From contig JAHBUE010000001.1 in the NCBI GenBank assembly GCA_019638235.1, forward strand, positions 916,492-980,491: 64,000 nucleotides of DNA, read 5' to 3'. The DNA is from Cyclobacteriaceae bacterium. Its GTDB lineage: Bacteria > Bacteroidota > Bacteroidia > Cytophagales > Cyclobacteriaceae. Shown one piece after another: positions 43,201 through 51,807 of this stretch. The notes below the pieces were generated by a model. That model searched no databases. It was not told the DNA's origin and saw nothing but the letters and a program-made list of their open reading frames with translations. Each line of letters begins with the position of its first letter. Positions within the stretch are counted from its first letter, which is position 1. Position numbers and translations under genes: made by a program.

Positions 43201-46200
43201 GTGATCTTCAACGGTAATTCTACTTCATAAAAATGCTCATCGAAATCTGTACCGAGCCGCATGAATACAGTCAGGTCGTTATCCTGGGCATTTATACTGT
43301 TGCCGTGCACAAACATTTTAATGCGGCCATAGTTGAAAAAATCCATATCTACATTTTTGTAGATGGCGCGCGCATCACCATTCTTTAAATTTTCAATACA
43401 CACCTGCACGGATTGTTCGTTCAATTCGCGATACACCGATGATGTATTATCGCGGTCGCGGATGAAGCCGGGCGGCAACACGTAAGGAGGCTTGGCGCTT
43501 GAAGGGTCTGGCGCAGAATTTTCTTCGATGTTTACAACCGAGAGTGTAAAGTTGTCGAAATCAGGTTCGGGATCAGGCACAAGTCCGCCTGCCTCTAAGT
43601 TCTCCTGGTAGCGTCTCCATCGGCTGCCGATTAACCGGAAGTTAGCCATGCGCAACACTACGGGCTGATCAAATTCGGTAAGGATCATTCGCACATAGCG
43701 AATGGATTTGAATCCTTCAATATTGCCCACACGCCCTTCAAAATTCCTTACGGGTATGCGGAAGAGATACCACGTTGCACCATCAGGATTGTTTTCTGCT
43801 GGCGTTATTTTGTCAACAATATATTTTTTACCAATACCTAAGTTTTCTTTTGTCAGGTTTATTTCATACTCATAATATTCTTCCAGTTCATTCAGGGTAT
43901 TATCCGCATTGAGGTCTTCATTATCAGGAAGAAAACCGTTTGAACGGGGAATGTCGCTGCCGGTGTTGATGGGCGTATTGTTTTCCAACCCATTGAAATT
44001 TTTGTAACGCTCTAAAATTTTAGCATTACGGTTGTCTAAATCGCTGCCAAAGTAAAACTGGAAGTCATCTGCTGAAGGATCATTGCGTACAATGTCTTGT
44101 ACAGTGCCACTTAGCGAAGTTATGAAGGAGTTAAACTTTTCCAGTTCTTTGGCGTTTCCCATTCCATCCCAACCCACATCCTGATTTGCGCGCGCAGTGG
44201 CTGAATTATCAAATGCGTTTGTAATGTATTGGCGATTTGAAACGTACCCCCAATCCGTTTCTGTTGCCTGAGTTAAATCACCATCGGGTGGTAAGCCGTT
44301 TTCAAACCCGTGTTTTCCATCGCGGATTACGTCCTCTGAAATGCTGCCTAAATGAAAAATCAGTTTACCGCCTGTGGTGTTAAAGTCGTCATAGACTCCA
44401 TCAATAATTCTTCCCCGGGGGGAGTTATTGATAAACGGATCAAGCATCCAGAACTCAACATATTCTATGTTTGCTTTATCGAAATCTACTTCCGTACGAA
44501 TGGCAGTAGTTATACCGGCCCAATTATTTTTTGGACTCGGTAGCTCTGGAATTCCACGTGTACCGATTGATATACCCGGATTGTAATTGTAAGGTCCTCT
44601 TTCATACGGATAATAGGCAATATCCAACACCGGCTCCCAGAAATTTCCTTGTGGCGGAATGCGGTTTGGAAAAATTTCGGTTGGCAGCACGGCACGTACA
44701 TAATGATTTTCAAGATCGGTGCCTGTAATGTTGGATGGCTTGAACTGGCCGCCATCTCTATAAAACTGGTTATCGACCATGTACCAGGCAAGTTTTGCCC
44801 GCCTGAAACCTGCCCGTAAATCGTTTAATGCTCCATCGCTAAGATCGTACTTTGGGTTTTTTGGCGTGGCGGCAAGTTTCCATGACTGCGGACTCATCAA
44901 GGAATATGGTGTTGCCGTATTTTCAAAGTCATCGATGTACGCTGTGCCTTCATCATCCACAATGTTGGATGTGCCCGGAAGCAATTGAGCAAATTCACCA
45001 CTTATGTTTATGGACGATAACTCTTTGGTTTGCACACCGGGTATGGCGTCAATCAGTTTTGTAATCAGCCGACTGTCTTTCCGGTAATTAAAGTCGAAGC
45101 CGTATTGCACGTTTCGCGCAGGCTCTGTGCCAATGGCATTGCGGGTAATGAGCGGCCGCTCGTTGTAATAGAGTAGCGTTGAACCTAAACTTAAATTATC
45201 ATTTACCTGGTAATCGAAACGTGTGCCTACCAGCGACCGGGTTTGAAAGGCAAACGGATCGGATTGCTCATATTGCACACTGATGTTTTTCCCGGAGTTC
45301 AATATGGCATCGCTCAAAATAGTTACACGGCCAAAAGTGTAATCTACCGTGTAGTCGGTTCCTTCCATCAGGGGTGTTCCGCCTGCATATACCCGTACCG
45401 AGCCTTCCGAAACACCAAAGCCCGGTATCAGGATTTCTTTCGATGAGCCTGCTGAGTAGGTGCCGACCAACCAGAATTTATTTTTCGAGGCAATCAGTTC
45501 GGCATCGGCCCGTGTGGTGCGGTACAATGTATCGAAGGCATATTTCTGTATTAAGAAATCTTCTTGCGGATCGCCAGCGAAAGCATCACGTAACGCTTTG
45601 CTGAAGGGTTCAAGAAATGGAAAAATGATTACCCCCGTTTGCGTGTTGATGGTAACACCTTCTACAAAATCGAAGTTACCATCGCGTTGCGGGTCGTTCA
45701 TGGGATTTAGTTTATCCAACCCGAACACTTCAATAAGCTGGCGGTTGCGTACCTGCTGCCCTTCCTGCAATTGCGGGTTGTCGATACCGGAACGGTCATC
45801 GCGGTAGATCATACGCATTTGAAATCCTTCAGGCGAAAGCTGGGTTACATTCAGGGCGTAAATGTTTTTCATCATTAAATCCCATGTAGGGATTATCCTG
45901 AGCGCCTGGTCGCGGATGCTCACCTTGCGCGGGCGCAGAAGCTTCAGGAACAACACTTCATTGTCGGGGCGGCTGGCGTAGTCTTCCGAAAGTTCGCCCA
46001 CTTTATAGCTTCTTCCGTTGTAGGTAAATTCATACGCCACTGCCAGGGCTTCATCGTTTTGCAGTTTCCGCGTAAGCGTAATGTAACCAAGTTGCTTATG
46101 GAAAGTATATTCCGTTGGATTAAGAATGCGTGCGCCAGTAATTTTTTCGTAGTCGGTGCCGTTGTTTCCTTCACCTGCAAAGTAACTGTCGAGTAGCCCG

Positions 46201-47465
46201 TTAATGCCATCGGCATCGCGGTTGAGGCTGCGCACATCGGTAAAAAGCGAGTTGGCTTCGTTGGCATTGGGCAGCGAAGCGTTTAATCCGGTAACGGAAC
46301 TGTTGTAAACCCTGCGAGGTTCACCGAGATCCATCAGCCCCACAACATTGCGAAGCGTGCGGGTATCGTTATTACGGTTGAGGATGTACACCTCAACGCG
46401 GGTAATGTTTATGCCGGAGTAAATCTGCGGAGGGTTGGCTAACCAGTTTTGAAAGTTATCGCGGAAGAAGTGCCCCAAAAAGAAATGCCGGTTTTCATCG
46501 TAGCCAGACGCTACTAATTCAAAGGGTCTGCCCTGGCCGCTGTTGCCGCCCGGTATATCAATGGAAGCCACTTTGCCGCGCTGCGTGGAAGCAACGGTAG
46601 TAACAAATAATTTTCCGAACTGGAGTTGCGCTTTTATACCAAACAGGTTTTGCGATCCTTGTATTAATGTATTGTTGAGCGGCAGACTTACATTACCGAT
46701 TTCTAATTTCTTTAAAATATCTTCCTTGAAGCCGGTGTATTCCACTTTCATGTTGTTCTGAAAATCGAAGGAGTTGTTGTTGTCGAAGTTGGCGCTCACG
46801 GCAAGCTTTTCGCCTACCTTACCAATCACGCTCATGTTGATCTGCTGATCGAATTCAAAGCCGCCATTTCGCTGCTGCCGGATAGGAATGTTCGGGTTGT
46901 CAACCCGTTGAAACGCTACGCCAAAATCAAGCGTAACGAAACCGCGCGGCACTAACTCCACGTAGCTTCCGCCAAATATGCGGTCGAGTACGGGACTTAC
47001 ATACAGTTTGGGTATAAGGCTTCGCCCGCTAACAGCGCTTTCACCGTCAAGGCTTTTTGATTTTCCCTGCCAGTAGCTTTTCAGCATTTGCCTGTCCTGC
47101 CAGGCTTTAAATTCTTCAAACGACATGGACGTTACCGGCCGGTAGTTCAGGTCGCCCACTTTTTCATATACAGTATAGTTCAGGCTGCTGTCTAACTGGA
47201 TTTCGTAGTTGAGCTTAGTGGGGTCTTTTAAAAACAAAGGCGATTGCGAGGTGCTGTTTGAGAACGGATCGCCATAGCGGTCGCGCACCCGGAAGGTTGG
47301 CCTGCGGCTGGGGCGATATGATTGCTGCCGTACGGTATCGGACCGGTTGGCACGCACGGTATCCTGCTGAAATAAAATATCAGCACGAACCTCGGCAACA
47401 GGCTGCCCGGCTAAGAGCAGGGTTAGGGCTGTAGCAACAAAAAACGAAATGGTTTTCAGCGTCAC
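40278..47465 (-). CDS. sprA: Type 9 secretion outer-membrane translocon SprA (Sov)
   Basis: A 2395-residue protein, close to the roughly 2400 aa of Flavobacterium SprA, which forms the very large outer-membrane barrel through which type 9 cargo leaves the cell and is needed for gliding. It has a signal peptide (MTLKTISFFVATALTLLLAG), then the YGDPFSNSTSQSPLFL segment, IPRSNG-type repeats, and a long series of barrel strands ending in RFGFQVRFSLAQ. The start codon is GTG at 47465, 6 bases after the ruvA stop, so it is read from the ruvA transcript. Its presence implies that the adhesin at 60564 and other sorting-domain proteins can be secreted. Confidence 0.96.
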   Translation of the reverse strand: MTLKTISFFVATALTLLLAGQPVAEVRADILFQQDTVRANRSDTVRQQSYRPSRRPTFRVRDRYGDPFSNSTSQSPLFLKDPTKLNYEIQLDSSLNYTVYEKVGDLNYRPVTSMSFEEFKAWQDRQMLKSYWQGKSKSLDGESAVSGRSLIPKLYVSPVLDRIFGGSYVELVPRGFVTLDFGVAFQRVDNPNIPIRQQRNGGFEFDQQINMSVIGKVGEKLAVSANFDNNNSFDFQNNMKVEYTGFKEDILKKLEIGNVSLPLNNTLIQGSQNLFGIKAQLQFGKLFVTTVASTQRGKVASIDIPGGNSGQGRPFELVASGYDENRHFFLGHFFRDNFQNWLANPPQIYSGINITRVEVYILNRNNDTRTLRNVVGLMDLGEPRRVYNSSVTGLNASLPNANEANSLFTDVRSLNRDADGINGLLDSYFAGEGNNGTDYEKITGARILNPTEYTFHKQLGYITLTRKLQNDEALAVAYEFTYNGRSYKVGELSEDYASRPDNEVLFLKLLRPRKVSIRDQALRIIPTWDLMMKNIYALNVTQLSPEGFQMRMIYRDDRSGIDNPQLQEGQQVRNRQLIEVFGLDKLNPMNDPQRDGNFDFVEGVTINTQTGVIIFPFLEPFSKALRDAFAGDPQEDFLIQKYAFDTLYRTTRADAELIASKNKFWLVGTYSAGSSKEILIPGFGVSEGSVRVYAGGTPLMEGTDYTVDYTFGRVTILSDAILNSGKNISVQYEQSDPFAFQTRSLVGTRFDYQVNDNLSLGSTLLYYNERPLITRNAIGTEPARNVQYGFDFNYRKDSRLITKLIDAIPGVQTKELSSINISGEFAQLLPGTSNIVDDEGTAYIDDFENTATPYSLMSPQSWKLAATPKNPKYDLSDGALNDLRAGFRRAKLAWYMVDNQFYRDGGQFKPSNITGTDLENHYVRAVLPTEIFPNRIPPQGNFWEPVLDIAYYPYERGPYNYNPGISIGTRGIPELPSPKNNWAGITTAIRTEVDFDKANIEYVEFWMLDPFINNSPRGRIIDGVYDDFNTTGGKLIFHLGSISEDVIRDGKHGFENGLPPDGDLTQATETDWGYVSNRQYITNAFDNSATARANQDVGWDGMGNAKELEKFNSFITSLSGTVQDIVRNDPSADDFQFYFGSDLDNRNAKILERYKNFNGLENNTPINTGSDIPRSNGFLPDNEDLNADNTLNELEEYYEYEINLTKENLGIGKKYIVDKITPAENNPDGATWYLFRIPVRNFEGRVGNIEGFKSIRYVRMILTEFDQPVVLRMANFRLIGSRWRRYQENLEAGGLVPDPEPDFDNFTLSVVNIEENSAPDPSSAKPPYVLPPGFIRDRDNTSSVYRELNEQSVQVCIENLKNGDARAIYKNVDMDFFNYGRIKMFVHGNSINAQDNDLTVFMRLGTDFDEHFYEVELPLKITPGSATSPRDIWPSENEFDFALKDLYGLKARRDREGASLDEPFPAAGPAIVGKHGLRVMGRPDLSRVQVIMIGVRNPRTGDSRSFSVCVWANELRLTDFDRTAGYAFNSTLNLKLADFALVSGSVRYMTYGFGSVSSKISERTREETFAYDVTANVNVDKLLPGNHGIKIPMLVSYQSTTINPNYDPANPDQKLEAALASFNTQQEKDDYTKLIRDREVRRSLNFTNVRKTKVNPQANTHLWDIENFSFGYRYSDNVRRSFTIAESFRKDIGGSAAYNFSPKGTGIEPFKNSEKLNSPWLKLIKDFNFSLLPSSIMIRGDLDRSFSRIIYRNALSNSESNHLKYFTFNRTYNVQWNLTKSLTLNYSARANAIIDEPEGDIDTREKRDSLMTNLKRFGRMKNYDQTITANYVVPLEKLPITDWMGAEYRYQVNYNWKAGPIDQPDLPGQVRGVPDSLNFRNTIQNSREQTVTGRLDMVKLYNKVGFLKNINTPARPATTRPQPNQQADTVKTRTTPPLVKGLLRLLMSVRSINGTYTVTEGTMLPGFEPTSHLFGLSKGFDAPGWDFVLGSQNPNIRTKAAENNWLVKSNSLTLPFTQMSTRALTGRANIEPSADLKIQLDIKKDITDGFQEIFRFDDVQNNYISLNPSRYGSYRISTISIKTAFRSDNDELVSSVFKQFEENLLTVQQKFAAVNPGFEYDSISQDVVIPAFIAAYTGQSADNVSLSPFPRTPLPAWRIDYNGLNKIEALKEIFQSITITHGYSSTYSVMNFSNSLLYENPGDVGFNVPIDKYNNGIFSHLRNDDDRPIPIYVISQVLISEQFSPLIGINLRTKNRLTARAEYKTKRELAMNIGNAQVTEVSSKDVSMELGYTKNNMKLPIKAQGRTIVLKNDVTFRMNLTVSNQSTIQRKIEELNVLTNGNVNFQLRPNISYVVNQKLNVQAYFERTINDPQVSNSFKRATTRFGFQVRFSLAQ

Positions 47466-47471
47466 GCAGGC

Positions 47472-48065
47472 TTAGGCGTTTTTCAAAGCTTGTTTAACTA
47501 AATCCTCCAAAGTAACGGTATTTCCTGACTTTTTCAGGACGGCATCCACACTTTTCTCCGCAGCACTTTTGGTTATCCCCAGGGTGATTAATGCAGATAA
47601 CGCCTCGTTTCGCAGGGTATTGTGTTTTATGCCCGGAATTGTGGACAGGCTATCCTCGGCCAGGTCTTTCCGGAGCTTGTCTTTCAGTTCAATAATCACC
47701 CGGAGGGCGGTTTTGCCGCCAATGCCCTTAATGCGTTGCAGGGTAGGGGCGTCTTCCTGCACAATGGCGGCTTTTAGCTCTTCGGAAGAAAGGTAGGACA
47801 GCATGACAATGGCCGTGCCCGGCCCTACGCCATTTACGGATATGAGTTGCTGAAAGAGTTTTTTCTCCGTTTCCGTGCTGAAGCCGTACAGTACGTGCGC
47901 ATCTTCGCGGATGGCTAAGTGGGTGTAGATCTTAGCATTTTCCTGGTCTTTAATACCGCTAAACGTTTGCAACGATATGTTTACATGATACCCCACACCG
48001 TTTACATCGATAACCACATGTGTGGGATCTTTCTGTGCGAGCCTTCCTTTAAGAAATGAAATCAT
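47472..48065 (-). CDS. ruvA: Holliday junction branch migration protein RuvA
   Basis: A 197-residue DNA-junction-binding subunit of RuvAB. The N-terminal OB domain starts MISFLKGRLAQKDPTHVVID; helix-hairpin-helix motifs follow (VNGVGPGTAIVMLS and IKGIGGKTALRVIIELKDKL), then a C-terminal RuvB-binding domain (LISLGITKSAAEKSV-like). It is followed directly by sprA; the ruvA-sprA pairing is frequent in Bacteroidota. Confidence 0.97.
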   Translation of the reverse strand: MISFLKGRLAQKDPTHVVIDVNGVGYHVNISLQTFSGIKDQENAKIYTHLAIREDAHVLYGFSTETEKKLFQQLISVNGVGPGTAIVMLSYLSSEELKAAIVQEDAPTLQRIKGIGGKTALRVIIELKDKLRKDLAEDSLSTIPGIKHNTLRNEALSALITLGITKSAAEKSVDAVLKKSGNTVTLEDLVKQALKNA

Positions 48066-48068
48066 GTT

Positions 48069-48150
48069 GATTTACGATTTAAGATTTTGGATTTACGATT
48101 TAGTGAGGTTCCCTAAAATCGTAAATAGTCAATTGTAAATCTAAAATTTT
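48069..48150. repeat. AT-rich direct and inverted repeats between maeB and ruvA
   Basis: GATTTACGATTTA occurs at 48069-48081 and again at 48090-48102. An inverted version, TAAAATCGTAAATA, is at 48114-48127, and GTAAATCTAAAAT at 48135-48147 is near-complementary to ATTTTGGATTTAC. The segment can fold into a long hairpin and fills the whole gap between the two genes. Similar words are common dispersed repeats in Bacteroidota intergenic DNA. Confidence 0.65.
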
Positions 48151-50425
48151 ACAAATGGTTATTTTGCTCATGCAACTGCGCATCTACTACGGCAATAGCC
48201 GCCATGTTCACAATCTCCCGCACCGAGCTGCCAAACTGAAGCACGTGCACCGGTTTTTTCATGCCTAATAAAATCGGGCCGATGGCTTCCGCTCCGCCTA
48301 TTTCCATCAGTAACTTGTATGCAATGTTACCCGATGCCAGGTTGGGAAATATTAACGTGTTTGCCCCGGTGTTTGCCAATGCGCTGAACGGATATGTCTC
48401 CTGTTGTATTTCCGTGTTCAGCGCTACGTTAGCCTGTATGTCGCCATCAATAACCAGGTCGGGGTGTTTCAGTTTTGCCAGCCGCACGGCTTCGCGTGTT
48501 TTTTCCGGCACTTCTCCGCCCGATGACCCGAAGTTTGAATAGGAGAGTACGGCAATGCGTGGCTCCAGATCAAAAAACCTTACACCACGTTGCGTTAACG
48601 AAATAATATCTACCAGTTCTTGTGCGGTTGGATTCAGGTTAACGGTTGTATCGGCAAAGAAGTAAGTGCCTTTTTTATTCATAATGATATACATACCTGC
48701 TACCCGGCTAACGCCCTCGGCCATGCCTATAATTTGCAACGAAGGTAAAATGGTTTTCGGGTAATCTTTTGTAAGCCCCGATACGAGCGCATCGGCTTCG
48801 CCTACTTCTACCATCATAGCCGCGTAGTAATTGCGGTCGCGCATAAGCTGTTGGCAATCGCGCAGGGTTAGCCCTTTGCGTTGGCGTTTCTTATGCAGTA
48901 TTTCGGCAAATTCGTTTGCACGCTTCGGCTCTACACGCGGGTAAATAATAGGGCAATCCAGTTCAAGTTTGTGTTCCTTGATAAGCCTTTCAATTTCAGC
49001 TTTATCGCCCAACAAAATAGGCTGTGCTATACCCTGATCGATTAGTTGCTGGGCTGCTTTCAGGATTTTGATATGATGCGCTTCTGCAAACACAACCCGT
49101 TTGGGGTTTTGTTTGGCGCGATCAATGATGCGCGTCATCAGCTTCTGGTCAATACCAATACGGTTCAGTAATTCCTGGTGATAGGCCGACCAATCGGTAA
49201 TGGGTTGCGCGGCCAACCCTGATTCCATAGCGGCTTTAGCTACGGCAGGAGAGATGGTAGTAATCAAGCGCGGATCAAGCGGCTTTGGAATGAGGTATTC
49301 TTTTCCAAAAGTAATTTTATCAGAACCATACGCTTTCGCTACAATTTCGGGTACAGGTTCTTTTGCCAGTGCTGCCAAGGCACGCACGGCAGCGAGTTTC
49401 ATGGCTTCATCAATTTCTTTTGCGCGAACGTCAAGCGCCCCACGGAAAATGTAAGGAAACCCCAACACGTTATTTACCTGGTTAGGATGGTCGGAACGAC
49501 CGGTTGCCATAACCAGGTCGGGACGGGTTTTTTTAGCAAGGTCATACGCAATCTCCGGGTTTGGATTTGCCAGCGCAAACACAATCGGGTCTTTAGCCAT
49601 CGACAGGATGTCTTCGGGCGTTAAAATATCCGCTACGGATAACCCCACAAAAAAATCAGCACCGTTAAGCGCTTCGCTTAGTGTTGTTATGTTGCGGTCG
49701 GTAGCAAATTCTTTTTTAATGGCATCAAGCCCGTTGCGGTCTTTACGGATTACGCCTTTGCTGTCGCACATGATAACGTTTTCCTTTTTCACGCCCAGGT
49801 GCAGGTAGAGGCGTGTGCAACTTACAGCCGCAGCGCCCGCACCGTTTACCACCACCTTAATGTCTTCAATTTTTTTGCCTACCAGCTCCAATGCGTTCAG
49901 CAAGGCCGCCCCCGAAATAATGGCCGTTCCGTGCTGGTCATCGTGCATCAGGGGTATGTTCATTTTTTCCCGCAAGGCCGTTTCAATCTTGAAACATTCG
50001 GGTGCCTTAATGTCTTCTAAATTTACTCCACCAAAAGTAGGCTCAAGCGCCCGGACGATTTCAATGAATTTATCCGGGTCTTCCTCGTCAATTTCAATAT
50101 CGAACACATCGATACCGGCAAATTTTTTAAAGAGCACGCCCTTTCCTTCCATTACCGGCTTTGAGGCTTCCGGCCCAATGTTGCCTAAGCCCAGCACGGC
50201 CGTGCCGTTTGAGATTACTGCCACCAAGTTTCCTTTGGCGGTATATTTATACACATCCTCCTTATTGGCGGCAATTTCCTTGCAGGGTTCGGCCACCCCC
50301 GGTGAGTAGGCCAGAGCCAGGTCGAGTTGCGAACTTAACACTTTGGTAGGCACAACCTCAATCTTGCCGGGTTGGCCCTGGGTATGATAATTGAGAGCGT
50401 CTTGTTTCCTGATCTTTAATGACAT
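48149..50425 (-). CDS. maeB: NADP-dependent malic enzyme with phosphotransacetylase-like domain
   Basis: A 758-residue MaeB-type enzyme: oxidative decarboxylation of malate to pyruvate with NADPH formation. Residues 1 to about 420 are the malic domain (ALAYSPGVAEPC, MHDDQHGTAIISGAALLNAL, VVNGAGAAAVSC). Residues about 430-758 are a phosphotransacetylase-like regulatory domain (FAEAHHIKILKAAQ, GLTKDYPKTILPSLQIIG, LANTGANTLIFPNLASGNIAYKL). The length is standard. It may supply NADPH for lipid and polyene reduction. Confidence 0.96.
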   Translation of the reverse strand: MSLKIRKQDALNYHTQGQPGKIEVVPTKVLSSQLDLALAYSPGVAEPCKEIAANKEDVYKYTAKGNLVAVISNGTAVLGLGNIGPEASKPVMEGKGVLFKKFAGIDVFDIEIDEEDPDKFIEIVRALEPTFGGVNLEDIKAPECFKIETALREKMNIPLMHDDQHGTAIISGAALLNALELVGKKIEDIKVVVNGAGAAAVSCTRLYLHLGVKKENVIMCDSKGVIRKDRNGLDAIKKEFATDRNITTLSEALNGADFFVGLSVADILTPEDILSMAKDPIVFALANPNPEIAYDLAKKTRPDLVMATGRSDHPNQVNNVLGFPYIFRGALDVRAKEIDEAMKLAAVRALAALAKEPVPEIVAKAYGSDKITFGKEYLIPKPLDPRLITTISPAVAKAAMESGLAAQPITDWSAYHQELLNRIGIDQKLMTRIIDRAKQNPKRVVFAEAHHIKILKAAQQLIDQGIAQPILLGDKAEIERLIKEHKLELDCPIIYPRVEPKRANEFAEILHKKRQRKGLTLRDCQQLMRDRNYYAAMMVEVGEADALVSGLTKDYPKTILPSLQIIGMAEGVSRVAGMYIIMNKKGTYFFADTTVNLNPTAQELVDIISLTQRGVRFFDLEPRIAVLSYSNFGSSGGEVPEKTREAVRLAKLKHPDLVIDGDIQANVALNTEIQQETYPFSALANTGANTLIFPNLASGNIAYKLLMEIGGAEAIGPILLGMKKPVHVLQFGSSVREIVNMAAIAVVDAQLHEQNNHL

Positions 50426-50444
50426 ACGATTTATATTAAGTCAC

Positions 50445-50452
50445 CAAAGATA
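50445..50452 (-). promoter_or_regulatory. Putative -7 box (TATCTTTG) of maeB
   Basis: The minus strand reads TATCTTTG 20 bases before the maeB ATG, identical to the boxes at 982-989 and 5708-5715. No -33 TTG at standard spacing is evident. Confidence 0.4.
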
Positions 50453-50511
50453 ACATACTATCAGGGAATTGAATTGCCAGACTTAAAAATACGCACAGTA
50501 TTGTTGCGCGA

Positions 50512-51600
50512 TTATTTTGGAGCAGGGCTTACGCCCGACCTAAAAGTCCAGAGGATAGCTTCCAGTTCGCGTATGGTTTCGCGTTGGTCTTTGCCGGGGC
50601 TGTAACAAAAGCCTTCAATGTAATACAGGCGTTGCTGCTGCTCATCTACCAACCCATAGCTAATAAATGGCCCACCCATAGTGTTGTTATTGGTTTTCCA
50701 TAGCCAGCGCAGCTCCATAGCAAACTTGCCGTTGAAATTTACCTGTGTGGCCTTGAGTGGTTTAAACGGAACGGAGCTTTCGGTTACTACATAACTCTCC
50801 GGGTTCAGCGGGTCGTCAAACAGATACTGTTGTGCTATTTCGTTGCGGAAGGCTATCAGGCTATCGGGGAGTAGTTGGTATTCGCTTTCGTAGGGTTTCC
50901 AACCAATGAAAATATTTTTATCTACGCGGGCATCCATTAACCGCAGCCATACAAAGTTCTCCTGGTTGTCGGCCATTTTAAAGCCAAACGGAATTTTTAA
51001 TTCAATGCCCTTCTCGGTGCGCAATGTGCCGGCCAGGTCTTTTGTGGTAGTTACCTTATTCAGATTGGCAAGCAGGCGTTTTTTCTCTACTTCGTTAAGG
51101 TAGTTTACAATCGACTGCCCTTTGGTTTGCAGATTCTTCAGCAGGTTTTCTTGCGTATCGCCAAACAAGTAAATTACTTCCTGCCCGCGCGAATATTCAT
51201 CTTTTGTGCTTACAAGGAAAAAAGATGAGTCCGTGCGAATGCGCTCTAATGTTTCTTCCGAAAAACTTTCTTTCAGGATTTTGGCTCCACCCGTGTTTTG
51301 GTCGAGGGTTAATACAAACACTAAGTTGCGGATTTGCGTAAGCAAGGTATAGCCTTTGCGCGGATGCACATAAACAAGGTTGAACAACGGTTCTTCGCGT
51401 GGCAGGCCGGGCGCCTCTGCCAGAAACATTTTTCGCAATTCACTGCCCAGTTCTCCTTTCCACTGTACCGAGTCCATGATGAGCACCATGTCCCCGGGTT
51501 TCCCCGTCATGGAAGGCAGGCTTTCAACACGGGCTTCTTCGGATGTGTTGCACGCGATAACAATGGCAATAATAACTATGCTTAGGAGCAGTTTTCTCAT
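50512..51600 (-). CDS. DUF4837-family lipoprotein
   Basis: A 362-residue Bacteroidota lipoprotein. The signal sequence MRKLLLSIVIIAIVIAC provides a lipobox with C17, and the mature part starts SLPSMTGKPGDMVLIMDSVQWKG, the DUF4837 hallmark. The rest contains MELRWLWKTNNNTMGGPFISY and a terminal RELEAILWTFR. Its function is unknown. The minus-strand transglycosylase gene lies upstream, separated by a palindromic repeat. Confidence 0.88.
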   Translation of the reverse strand: MRKLLLSIVIIAIVIACNTSEEARVESLPSMTGKPGDMVLIMDSVQWKGELGSELRKMFLAEAPGLPREEPLFNLVYVHPRKGYTLLTQIRNLVFVLTLDQNTGGAKILKESFSEETLERIRTDSSFFLVSTKDEYSRGQEVIYLFGDTQENLLKNLQTKGQSIVNYLNEVEKKRLLANLNKVTTTKDLAGTLRTEKGIELKIPFGFKMADNQENFVWLRLMDARVDKNIFIGWKPYESEYQLLPDSLIAFRNEIAQQYLFDDPLNPESYVVTESSVPFKPLKATQVNFNGKFAMELRWLWKTNNNTMGGPFISYGLVDEQQQRLYYIEGFCYSPGKDQRETIRELEAILWTFRSGVSPAPK

Positions 51601-51686
51601 AACACAAGTTTACGTTATAATCCGTGAACCCCCGTTTTCGTCACGTATTTTTTTGTACTGGAAGTATAAATATCTGCGCTTTTACT

Positions 51687-51802
51687 AACCTCACCCCCAT
51701 TGAGATTCTGAAGTTGATACAGAGTCGTTATCTCCCTCTCCCAGTGGGAGAGGAGGTAGGGATACTTCAGTAAGGACTCAAATCTTTGCTGGGGGTGAGG
51801 TT
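51687..51802. repeat. Palindromic intergenic repeat with 13-bp terminal inverted repeats
   Basis: AACCTCACCCCCA at 51687-51699 and its exact complement TGGGGGTGAGGTT at 51790-51802 bound a 116-bp element. The interior has a CTCCCTCTCCCA/GGGAGAGGAG hairpin followed by TAGGGAT, resembling the core of the elements at 17273 and 24510. It fills the gap between the transglycosylase stop and the DUF4837 start. Confidence 0.8.
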
Positions 51803-51807
51803 AAAAA

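Noticed and set aside
44352..46761. Open frames on the plus strand inside sprA and other large genes
   Set aside because: They are opposite-strand shadows with no family features, signal peptides or plausible spacing.
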